Assembly (NCBI RefSeq): GCF_014874095.1
Contig: NZ_JADBEB010000001.1
Location: 5,642,001 to 5,706,000, forward strand
DNA from: Plantactinospora soyae
GTDB lineage: Bacteria > Actinomycetota > Actinomycetes > Mycobacteriales > Micromonosporaceae
Direction of reading: 5' to 3'
DNA length: 64,000 nt
Made by a program: the position numbers and the translations under genes
The notes under the pieces: generated by a model
What the model was told of the DNA's origin: nothing
The model's input: only the letters and a program-made list of their open reading frames with translations
Database searches by the model: none
Shown: piece after piece, positions 9,342 through 17,140 of the stretch
Layout of the letters: every line of letters starts with the position of its first letter
How positions within the stretch are numbered: the first letter of the stretch is position 1

Positions 9342-9473
9342 CCCGAGCCACTCCCCGCCGCCACCCCACCCGATCAGAACAGTCTGCCACGTCTCTGACC
9401 AGGGGTTTCCGGCGGCGATCCGGCGCCGGACGAGGGGCGCGGCGTATCCGGGCCCCAGTCGGAGGGCTCCCGG

Positions 9474-12065
9474 TCAGAGGCTGCGGGCCAGTTCGGTGCG
9501 GGACCGGACGCCCAGCCGGCTGAAGATGTTGCGGAGATGGTGGTCGACGGTGCGGGTCGACAGGTTCAGCTGGGCGGCCACCTCGCGGTTGGTGGCGCCG
9601 GCCGCGACCAGCTCCGCGATGCGCCGCTGCTGCGCCGTTAGCGCGGGTCCGGTCGGCGCGGGCAGGTCGCCGGCTTCTCCGGCCGCCCGGAGTTCGGCGG
9701 TCGCCGCCGCCACCCACACCGGCATGTCGACCAGGGCGAAGCCCTCCGCCGCGCGGTGCAGGTGCGGACGCGCGTCCCGGGGGCGGCGGCTGCGGCGCAG
9801 CTCGCGGCCGAGCAGCAATGCGGTGCGGGCACGCTCGAACTCGCTGCCGTCCGGTGGATGCAGGTCGAGGGCGGCTCCGAACTCCGCGAGCGCCGCCGGG
9901 CTCCCCCGGGGCAGCAGCAGGGCGCGGCACCGGGCGGCCAGCGCCTGCCGGGTGCCGTCGCCGGTCGCGGCCGCCCAGCGCTCGAACACCGACGCCGCGG
10001 TCGCCGCGACCGACGGGTCGCCGGCACCCGCTGCCGCCTCGACCAGGAACGGGGCGGCGGTCATCTGGATCAGCACGTTCCCGCTGCCGGTCGACGGATC
10101 GGCCATCGTGGACAGTCGACGGAGAGCGTCGCCGTGGCGGCCGGCGATCAGGTCGAGCACGGCGAGGGCCCACTGGACCAGCGCCCGGGGACGGCTGGCG
10201 TGTGAACCCGCGTGCAGTTCGCGCATCCAGCACAGGCAGCCGGCCCGGTCGCCGCGTACCGCCGCCAGCAGCGCCAGCAGTCCGACGAGGTTGCCGGCTC
10301 CGGCCGCCTGTCCGCAGGACCGGGCGACCACCAGCCCTTCCCGGGCGCTCGCCGTGGCGGTCTCGTAGGAGCCGGTCCAGTACTCCACGAACGTGCGCAG
10401 CTCCAGCGCCCGGGGAAGCAGCGCGACCGCGCCGGCGGAGTGCGCCGCCCCGATGCCCCGCTCCAGCGCCCGGTGCGTCGCCGCGTCGTCGCCGAGCAGC
10501 AGGCCGGCCGTTGCCGCCGAGACCAGCGACTCGGGATCGTCGACGCGCTCGGCCTGGGCCAGCACCGAGCGCAGCGCCGGCCGGGCCCGCACGTGGTCGC
10601 CACGCAGCACCGCCGCCAGGCCGGCGACCTGCGCCGACGGCAGCGGGGCGGTCCCCGCCGACCGGCGCAGTCGGGCGGCGCGGCGGACCACCTCGCCGTA
10701 CCGGACGTGGTTGCCGTCGAGGCAGACCGCCTCGCCCGCCCGGACCAGGGCCCGCCAGGCCAGGTCGGGACGGCTGCCGGCGAGCGCGTCGGCAGCGGCG
10801 ACGAAGTGGTCGAGGGCGGCGGAGGCGGTACCCGCGTGCAGGGACATCTCGCCCCGGAGAAGGTGACGCTCGCCGCTCGCCGCGTCGGCCGGCTGGTCGG
10901 TCGCCAGCCGGCAGGCGCGCTGGGGGTCGCCGGCAAGCCAGGCGTACCGCGCCGCCGCGACGCGCCGCTCGGCCGCGCGGGCCGGCTCGGGTGTCAGCTC
11001 CGCGGCGCGGGCCAACGCCGCCGAGGCGAGTGCGCAGTCCCCGGCCGCGTCGACCGCGTGCGCGATCTCGTCGGCCAGCCGGGCGTTCGGCGGCGCCGTC
11101 ACGGCGGCGAGGTGGACCAGGCGGTGCATCCCGGTCAACACCCGCGCCAGCGTGCGATGCGCGTGCTGCCGGTCGGCGAGCGTGGCGTCGTCGCGGATCA
11201 CCTCGCGCACCACGGGATGCGGGAACCCGACGCCGATCCGTACCAGCCCGATCCGCTCGGCCGGCGCGAGCGCGTCGGCGCCCAGCCGCGCCAGGACACC
11301 CGGATCCAGGCTCGCGTCGAGCGCGGCCATCAGCAGGACCCGCCGGGTGGCCGGCGGCAGGGTCCGCAGCCGCACGTGGTACGCCCGGTGCAGGGCGCCG
11401 TCCACCGGCAGGCGCGTGGGCGGCGGCTGCCCCGGCGCGGCCCGGACCAGGTCGAGCAGCGCGGCCGGGTTGCCGGCGGCCAGTTCGACCAGCGGCGCGG
11501 CAATGTCGCCCGTGATCCCGTGGTCGGCGAGCACCTCGCGCGCCGCCGTCGGCTCCAGCGGGGCGAGCCGGAGGACGGAGCCGCCGACCGGCGGTCCGGA
11601 GCCGCCGGCGAAGAGCATCGCGACCCGGTGGTGCCGGGCCCGGCGGGCGACGAACGTGAGGGCCTCGAGCGACGGCGGATCGACCCACTCGACGTCGTCG
11701 ACGGTGCAGAGCACCGGCCGTTCCCGGCTCATCGCCACGACCGCGTCGAGCACCGACGCGCAGAGCGCCAGCCGCTGGTCGGTGGTGCGTGGCCGCCGGC
11801 CCCGTGGCCCGATGCCGAGGCGGTGCAGCGCGGCCAGGGGCAGGTCGTCCTCGCCGAGCAGGCCGTCAGTGGAGAGTCGGGTGAACGTCGCCGCCTGCCG
11901 TGCGGCGTAGCCGAGCAGCGCGCTCCGACCGGTCCCCGGTGCGCCCTCGATCATCAGCGCGCCGCCGGCACCCTCGGCGGTGCGCCGGAGCAGTCCGGTG
12001 ATCGCGGCCTGTTGCCGGGCGCGACCGCGCAGTACAGGAATCTGCACTGCTGGTGCAACAACCAT
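9474..12065 (-). CDS. LAL-type LuxR-family transcriptional regulator with N-terminal ATPase
   Basis: A large (863-residue) ATP-binding LuxR regulator. Walker A is GAPGTGRSALL (residues 41-51), and a Walker B-like VLCTVDDVEWVD follows in the AAA-type domain. A long TPR-like helical middle and a C-terminal GerE/LuxR helix-turn-helix complete it (LTAQQRRIAELVAAGATNRE to VDHHLRNIFSRLGVRSRTEL). The frame is open further upstream, but that would run into the hydrolase gene; the ATG at 12065, just after a terminator, fits best. LAL proteins usually activate local genes for secondary metabolism or sugar use. The target is unknown; the polyester hydrolase next door is the obvious candidate. Confidence 0.88.
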   Translation of the reverse strand: MVVAPAVQIPVLRGRARQQAAITGLLRRTAEGAGGALMIEGAPGTGRSALLGYAARQAATFTRLSTDGLLGEDDLPLAALHRLGIGPRGRRPRTTDQRLALCASVLDAVVAMSRERPVLCTVDDVEWVDPPSLEALTFVARRARHHRVAMLFAGGSGPPVGGSVLRLAPLEPTAAREVLADHGITGDIAAPLVELAAGNPAALLDLVRAAPGQPPPTRLPVDGALHRAYHVRLRTLPPATRRVLLMAALDASLDPGVLARLGADALAPAERIGLVRIGVGFPHPVVREVIRDDATLADRQHAHRTLARVLTGMHRLVHLAAVTAPPNARLADEIAHAVDAAGDCALASAALARAAELTPEPARAAERRVAAARYAWLAGDPQRACRLATDQPADAASGERHLLRGEMSLHAGTASAALDHFVAAADALAGSRPDLAWRALVRAGEAVCLDGNHVRYGEVVRRAARLRRSAGTAPLPSAQVAGLAAVLRGDHVRARPALRSVLAQAERVDDPESLVSAATAGLLLGDDAATHRALERGIGAAHSAGAVALLPRALELRTFVEYWTGSYETATASAREGLVVARSCGQAAGAGNLVGLLALLAAVRGDRAGCLCWMRELHAGSHASRPRALVQWALAVLDLIAGRHGDALRRLSTMADPSTGSGNVLIQMTAAPFLVEAAAGAGDPSVAATAASVFERWAAATGDGTRQALAARCRALLLPRGSPAALAEFGAALDLHPPDGSEFERARTALLLGRELRRSRRPRDARPHLHRAAEGFALVDMPVWVAAATAELRAAGEAGDLPAPTGPALTAQQRRIAELVAAGATNREVAAQLNLSTRTVDHHLRNIFSRLGVRSRTELARSL

Positions 12066-12101
12066 GTTGCCAGTGTCGCCTATTCGAAAGATCCCCGCAA
12101 C

Positions 12102-12132
12102 AAAGGCGCCCATCGATCGGACGGGCGCCTTT
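12102..12132 (-). terminator. Rho-independent terminator after the polyester hydrolase gene
   Basis: Arms 12102-12111 and 12123-12132 pair perfectly (AAAGGCGCCC with GGGCGCCTTT on the minus strand) around an 11-base loop, followed by TTTGTTG in the minus direction. It separates the hydrolase gene from the downstream LAL regulator. Confidence 0.85.
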
Positions 12133-12151
12133 GTGCTGGCCGGTGCGGTGA

Positions 12152-13012
12152 TCAGGCGCTCGGGCAGGTGTTGCGGTACTCCTCGACCGCGCTGCCGCTC
12201 GGGCCCGGGCAGAGGAACTGCTCGTAGCGGGTGTCGTCGTCGACGAAGCGCTTGAGCCAGGCGACCATCTGCCGGCCGGTCGGCGTGTTGACGCTCTGCG
12301 GGAAGAAGTGGCTGGCCCCGTTGAGTTCCAGGTACGCCTTCTCGGACGAGGCCGGAATCGTGGAGTAGAACGGAACCGCGTGGGAGGAGACCGGGGCGAC
12401 CGAGTCGTTCTCGCCACCGATGATCAGCGTCGGCACCCGGATCCCGGACCAGGTCTTGGTCGAGTTCCACGGCGCGATCGGGATGGCGGCCTGCAGGGAC
12501 GGCCGGTCGCGCGACGCCTCCAGGCTTCCGCCGCCGCCCATGGAGTGACCGGCAACCGCCAACCGACCGGCATCGACGCGGCTGCGGACGGAACTTCCCT
12601 CGACGAGGTAGTCGAGCGCCGCGAGGAGTTGACGGCCACGGCTGTCGGGCTGGTCCAGCCGGCTGTTGGTCTCGATGCCGATCACCACGAAGCCGTGCGA
12701 GGCGATCCGTGGGCCGAGCCAGCTGATGCTCGACCAGGCTGCGGTGTAACCCGGCGAGATCGCGATCGCGCCGAACGTACCCTCGCTGGTGCTCGTCGGG
12801 TAGTAGATGACGCCGCCGCCGAAGCCGGAGACGAGCGACGAGACGCTCACCTGTGCGGTGGCGAACGGGCCACGGCTGGCGTCGAGGATCGCGGAGGTCG
12901 GGTCGGGGCCGCGCTCGTACGGGCTGTCGGCAGCCTGGGCGGGCGGGCTCGCGCCCACCAGGGCGAGCAGGACGGCGGTGGCTGCGGTGCTGAGGCGGAT
13001 GGCGGTCTTCAC
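12152..13012 (-). CDS. Secreted polyester hydrolase (cutinase / PET-hydrolase-like)
   Basis: A 286-residue alpha/beta hydrolase with signal peptide (cut near residue 27, SPPAQA). From memory it aligns almost end to end with Thermobifida cutinase TfCut2 and less closely with Ideonella PETase. Visible are the mature start SPYERGPDPTSAILDASRGP, nucleophile S157 in GHSMGG, acid D203 (ENDSVAP), H235 (GASHFFP), oxyanion/aromatic residues Y89 (SPGYT) and W182 (IAPWN), and the C-terminal disulfide pair C268/C283 (LCPG, NTCP). The cysteines of PETase's extra disulfide are absent. Positions equivalent to PETase S214/I218 are H211/F215, as in cutinases. GTG start after AGGGAG. Natural substrates would be cutin-like polyesters. 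Confidence 0.93.
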   Translation of the reverse strand: MKTAIRLSTAATAVLLALVGASPPAQAADSPYERGPDPTSAILDASRGPFATAQVSVSSLVSGFGGGVIYYPTSTSEGTFGAIAISPGYTAAWSSISWLGPRIASHGFVVIGIETNSRLDQPDSRGRQLLAALDYLVEGSSVRSRVDAGRLAVAGHSMGGGGSLEASRDRPSLQAAIPIAPWNSTKTWSGIRVPTLIIGGENDSVAPVSSHAVPFYSTIPASSEKAYLELNGASHFFPQSVNTPTGRQMVAWLKRFVDDDTRYEQFLCPGPSGSAVEEYRNTCPSA

Positions 13013-13217
13013 GTCGGGGGCTCCCTGGTCCGTCGGGACATCGACGTGGACCAGTGTTTGCCGCCCCGGGCGGGTACGCATCGGCGAAATCACCAGCGGC
13101 GGGCAGCGTCCCGACCGCACGGGTGGGTGACGAACGACCACCACGCGTCGCCGACGGGATGGGCGAAAATCGTCGTACGACGGTGTCGGACGTCGTCTAG
13201 TCGTACCGGAGGTGTCC

Positions 13218-14663
13218 ATGCTGTTTCGTCCTCCTGGGACTGTCGCCACCGGGGCGGCCGGGCAGGATCTCGGTCCGCGGCTGGCGACGTACCGGGCCTG
13301 GCGTACCGATCCGTTCACGGCGGTCTGGATCGCGGTCGGCGCCGCGGTCGTACTCGCGGTGCTGTCGTTCCTGGTCGGACTGCCGGCGGTCGGCGTCGCG
13401 CTCGTTCCCGTGGCCGCGCTCGGTGCGGCGGCGTACGCGGGACTTCTTCCACCGGCCGGGGGCCGCCGCTGGCTGGTGGTCCACGAGCGGGGATTCGTCG
13501 ACGCCGTCGACGGCGTCCCGCCGCTGGTGGCCAGGTGGGAATGGGTGAGTGGCCCGGTGCGGCCCGGACCGGACGGGAGCCGGGCGATCAGCGTCCACCC
13601 GGTCGGGGCGGCCGAGCCCACGCGGGTCGTCCTCGACGGCCTGGCGCCGCTGGCCGACCTGGTGGCGGCGGTCGAGCTGGGCGTCGGGCCCGTCATCGTG
13701 TCCCGTGCCCTGGCGGCGGCGCGTGCCGGCGAGCGGGTGGAGTTCGGCCCGCTCGCCGTGACGGCCGACGGGGTGGAGCGGGTGGCCGATGGGGACCGCC
13801 TGCCGTGGGAACTGGTCGACTCGGTCCGGCTCGTGGCGGGAGAGCGGATCGTTCTCGGCCGGGCCGGCGAGGTGCGGGCCTGGTTCAGCGGGCAGGTGCC
13901 GGAGGCGGCGGTCGCGATCGGGCTGATCGCCGCGCTCCGACCTGCGACGGCACCCGGGCAGCCGGATACCGCGATCTTCGTCCCCGCCGCCGTCTCGGCC
14001 GCCGGACGCGCCCGGGACCGCCGCCGCCGGTACCTCGTCTCGGTCGCCGGGCTGGTGGTGCTCGCGTTGCTTCCCGGCGTCGCCTACGCGGCGATCGACC
14101 AGCCGGACGACCAGGCCCGGCCGGCCGCCACGAAACCCGTGCTCCGGGTGGCGCCGACGCCGTCGCCCACCCGGCCGAGCCCCACCCCCACCCCCACCCC
14201 CTCACTCGTCCCACCGCCGCTGCCGCGGTTGCCGGAGACCATCTACGGGTACTCGCCGGTCTGCGACGGCCAGGGTTTCGCCGGAGCCGCGCGGTACGGC
14301 GGCCGCGCGCCGCACCCGGTCCATGTCGACGAGAACTTCGTCCGTGGACCCGGGCGGTGGTACTCGGACAACCCGGCGAAGATCCAGATCGTCGCCTGCG
14401 TCCAGTTGCAGAAGGGCCGGGTACTCAAGAAGTGCCGCTACTTCGGCGGCGGCAAGGACGTCGTCCAGAACATGGTCCTCGGGCGGTACACGCTCGTCAT
14501 CCGGGAGGCGCGTACGGCGAAGATCATCGGACGGACCCGGATCGACGGTGCCGACGCCGACTGCCTGTTCCTGCTCTACGGCGCACGGGAGCCCGACGAG
14601 CAGCAGGTAAGCGTGCCGACCGAGGCGCAGATCCGGACCGCGTTGCGCCGCTACGTCGAGTAG
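13218..14663 (+). CDS. Membrane protein of unknown function with Pro/Thr linker and C-terminal extracellular domain
   Basis: I do not recognise a family. The protein (about 481 residues) starts at an ATG five bases after GGAGG. It has two N-terminal membrane helices (about residues 34-80, including AVVLAVLSFLVGLPAVGVAL), then a soluble region of about 180 residues rich in short beta strands (WLVVHERGFVDAVDG resembles PH-like bacterial domains). A third helix follows (YLVSVAGLVVLALLPGVAYA), then a linker of TPTPSPTRPSPT type and a C-terminal domain with paired cysteines (SPVCDGQ, IVACVQLQ, LKKCRYF, ADCLFLL). It lies head-on against the sigma-fusion gene, with only 25 bases between stops. Confidence 0.6.
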   Translation: MLFRPPGTVATGAAGQDLGPRLATYRAWRTDPFTAVWIAVGAAVVLAVLSFLVGLPAVGVALVPVAALGAAAYAGLLPPAGGRRWLVVHERGFVDAVDGVPPLVARWEWVSGPVRPGPDGSRAISVHPVGAAEPTRVVLDGLAPLADLVAAVELGVGPVIVSRALAAARAGERVEFGPLAVTADGVERVADGDRLPWELVDSVRLVAGERIVLGRAGEVRAWFSGQVPEAAVAIGLIAALRPATAPGQPDTAIFVPAAVSAAGRARDRRRRYLVSVAGLVVLALLPGVAYAAIDQPDDQARPAATKPVLRVAPTPSPTRPSPTPTPTPSLVPPPLPRLPETIYGYSPVCDGQGFAGAARYGGRAPHPVHVDENFVRGPGRWYSDNPAKIQIVACVQLQKGRVLKKCRYFGGGKDVVQNMVLGRYTLVIREARTAKIIGRTRIDGADADCLFLLYGAREPDEQQVSVPTEAQIRTALRRYVE

Positions 14664-14688
14664 GACCGAGCCGACTCCGTCACGTCGG

Positions 14689-16842
14689 CTACCGGCCCAT
14701 GGCAGCGCCGATGCGATCGTCCCTGGTGTTGGTCAGAAAGGTGGTCGGCGGCAGACCACCGCCCGGTGGTCTCGGCGCCAGTGTGGAGCCCGGATCGGTG
14801 GTGTGCAGCTCCGCGCCGCTCCAGCCGTCCTGGTTCCAGGAGTTGTCCGCCGCGTCCACGCCGGCACCGAGCTGCCACTCGCGGGCGTTGCCGATCGACA
14901 GGTTCTGGCGCAGCAGCGATGTTGATCGCTCGAAGGCGAAGCCGGTCTTGCCGTTGCGGAACGCCGTGTTGCTGCGCACCGTCAGCGTGCCGGCGTTCCC
15001 GCTCTCGGTGAACCCGTACCCGGCGTTGTCCCACGCCGCGCTGCCGGTGACCACGTGATCCACGGAAGCGGGTCGGGTACCGCCGCCGAGCTTGAAGCCG
15101 TAGCCGTCGCCGTCGAAGGGAGCGATGCCCCAACGGTTCACACCGTTGCCGAACGACCAGGTGCGTTCGATGGTGACCGGACCGGTGAACTCGTGCAGGC
15201 CCAGGCCGTCGTCGGCGTTCTCGTACAGCCGGCAGTTCCGGACGACGTTTCCGGTGCCGGAGCCGTACTCGATGCCCAGGCCGTCGGCGTACTCCCCGTT
15301 GGTGGCGGTGTCGTGGTTGCGGAAGAAGTCGCTGTCGACGACCAGGTTGCCGGTGGTGTTCGGGTCCCGGAGCAGCAGTCCGGTCTGCCCGTTGTCGTGG
15401 AACGACAGTCCCCGGAAGACGCTGTACGCGCATGACCGGCAGACGTACGCGCTCCCGGGGGCGCCGTGGACCTGAAGACCCTGCACGGTCCAGTAGCTCG
15501 CCCGCTGGCTGACGTACGGCGCGTCGGCCGGGATCTGCGAGGCGTCGATGGTCGGAATCTCGTTCCGGTAGTTGCTCAGCACGATGCGCCGGTCCGCCGT
15601 ACCGCTGGTGGTGATCTCCACCGGTCGGGTGGGCCGGTAGACCCCGCCGCGCAGGGCGATGTTCTGACCCGGCCGGACCACCGATGTCGCCCGGTCGAGG
15701 GTGGCGAAGGGGAGGTCGAGACTTCCGGGGTTGGTGTCGCTGCCGTCGGGGGCGACGTAGTAGGAGGCGGTGGTGACGCCGTTGACGCCGCCCGCCGGTC
15801 GCGGGGCCGGAGCGGGCGTACTCCCCGGGCCGGCCGTCGGCGCGGCGGATGGCGCCTCGGCGGTCGCCGCCACCGACGGTTCCGCGAGTTCCGGACCGCC
15901 GTCCTGGTACGCCGGGTAGTGCACCGCGAGGACGAACGCGCCGGCCGTACCGACCGCGACGAGTCCGCCGACCGGCAGGAACTTCGCCATCAGGTACCTG
16001 GCGGCCCGCTGGAGCGGATCCCACAGGCCCCAGACGGGTGCGGCAACCCCGCCGGCGGTGGCCGCCGCGCCGGCCAACCCGGCGAGGACGGGCGCGAGGT
16101 TGGCGCCCGCGATCAGGTGTTCCGCCGGGATGAGCTCCCGCTCGTGGGCGAGACAGACCTCGCAGCGCCGGACGTGCCGACCGAGCCGCTTCAACCAGCG
16201 AGGATCCGACGGCCCGCTGAGTTTCTGGGCCGCCTCGGTCAGTTCGGCACAGCGCGGGATCGCGTGCCAGGCTCGCAGCAGCGTCCGGGCGAGCGCGAGC
16301 TGCGCCTTCACCCGCTGCACCCGGACCGCCGCGTGCGCGGGGGTGAGCCCGAGCCCGGTGGCGAGGTCGGCGCGGGTGAGCAGACCAGCCGACTCCTGCC
16401 ACCACAGCCTCAGCACGCGCTGGTCCTCGACGCTCAGCCAGCGGCTGGCCTCGTAGGTCTCCCGGCGTTCGCCGGAGAGGTGGAGCCGGAACATGGTCGA
16501 GTCGACGAAGTCGCCGGCCGGGTCGGGCCATTGCGACACGTCGCCGACGAGCGGCCCCAGTGCGGTCGCGACTCGGATCGAGCGGCCGCGATCCTGCATC
16601 TGACGGTAGGCGATCGAGATCACCCAGGCCCGGAAGCGGTCCGGATCCTTGAGCCCGGCAATCCCTCGTACGACCCGGAGCATGGTTTCCTGGACCACGT
16701 CGTCGACGTCGGAGCTGCCGTGCAGGGCCTTGCCCACCACGTTGTACACCAGCGGCATGGCCTCGGCCACCAGGGTCGCCATGGCCTGCTCGTCCCCGCC
16801 GCGAGCCGCGATGACGAGCGCGGGGTCGACCGCTGTCCGCAC
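14689..16842 (-). CDS. ECF sigma factor fused to zinc finger, membrane helix and extracellular beta-helix domain
   Basis: One open frame of about 717 codons joins domains that are normally separate. Sigma region 2 is at about 25-85 (SDVDDVVQETMLRVVRGIAG, FRAWVISIAYRQMQD) and region 4 at about 130-190 (LSVEDQRVLRLWWQESAG, LGLTPAHAAVRVQRVKAQL). A zinc-finger anti-sigma-like H223-x3-C227-x2-C230 follows, then a membrane helix at about 287-307, a Pro/Ala linker, and a right-handed parallel beta-helix (about 360-717; YYVAPDGSDTNPGSLDLPFA start, repeated GL-L-N--A turns). The topology places the beta-helix outside the cell. GTG at 16842 follows AGGGGG; an ATG at 16872 is the alternative. It is divergent from a pectate lyase, which it may control. 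Confidence 0.9.
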   Translation of the reverse strand: MRTAVDPALVIAARGGDEQAMATLVAEAMPLVYNVVGKALHGSSDVDDVVQETMLRVVRGIAGLKDPDRFRAWVISIAYRQMQDRGRSIRVATALGPLVGDVSQWPDPAGDFVDSTMFRLHLSGERRETYEASRWLSVEDQRVLRLWWQESAGLLTRADLATGLGLTPAHAAVRVQRVKAQLALARTLLRAWHAIPRCAELTEAAQKLSGPSDPRWLKRLGRHVRRCEVCLAHERELIPAEHLIAGANLAPVLAGLAGAAATAGGVAAPVWGLWDPLQRAARYLMAKFLPVGGLVAVGTAGAFVLAVHYPAYQDGGPELAEPSVAATAEAPSAAPTAGPGSTPAPAPRPAGGVNGVTTASYYVAPDGSDTNPGSLDLPFATLDRATSVVRPGQNIALRGGVYRPTRPVEITTSGTADRRIVLSNYRNEIPTIDASQIPADAPYVSQRASYWTVQGLQVHGAPGSAYVCRSCAYSVFRGLSFHDNGQTGLLLRDPNTTGNLVVDSDFFRNHDTATNGEYADGLGIEYGSGTGNVVRNCRLYENADDGLGLHEFTGPVTIERTWSFGNGVNRWGIAPFDGDGYGFKLGGGTRPASVDHVVTGSAAWDNAGYGFTESGNAGTLTVRSNTAFRNGKTGFAFERSTSLLRQNLSIGNAREWQLGAGVDAADNSWNQDGWSGAELHTTDPGSTLAPRPPGGGLPPTTFLTNTRDDRIGAAMGR

Positions 16843-17140
16843 GTTGACCCCCTCTCCGTCCGTGATCGTCATATTTGCATGGTTCGACCTCCCGGTCGGT
16901 GGTGACCCGGGCGTGGCCCACCTTCGTTGACGCGGGACCGGGTCGCCGGATAACAGCAATCGAAGCCCGGCCGCACGGGGCGGCAAGATTCCAGACCCGA
17001 TCTTGCAAGGGGTACGGGAACGCGCTTTCCTGACCCAGGCTCCCGACGCTGCCGACCCCGGTGGCGACTGCTCCCGGGCGCCGTACGCCGTGCGCCGCAT
17101 GTGCGTGGACCCCACTCCGTCCCGCCCCTGGAGGTTCCCC
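16843..17140. promoter_or_regulatory. Divergent promoter region between sigma-fusion gene and pectate lyase gene
   Basis: About 300 bases separate the two starts. The rightward gene has GGAGG six bases before its ATG; the leftward gene has a GGAGAGGGGG site before the GTG. I could not fix a -35/-10 pair; an ECF-type promoter recognised by the fusion itself would be the thing to look for here. Confidence 0.4.

Noticed and set aside
12066-12470. Longer start for the LAL regulator, extending about 135 codons upstream
   Set aside because: It would overlap the end of the polyester hydrolase gene and cross a good terminator; the ATG at 12065 avoids both.
14160-14215. Repetitive ACC/CCC stretch suspected of being a CRISPR or satellite repeat
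   Set aside because: It encodes the Pro/Thr linker of the membrane protein; no spaced repeats of constant length are present.
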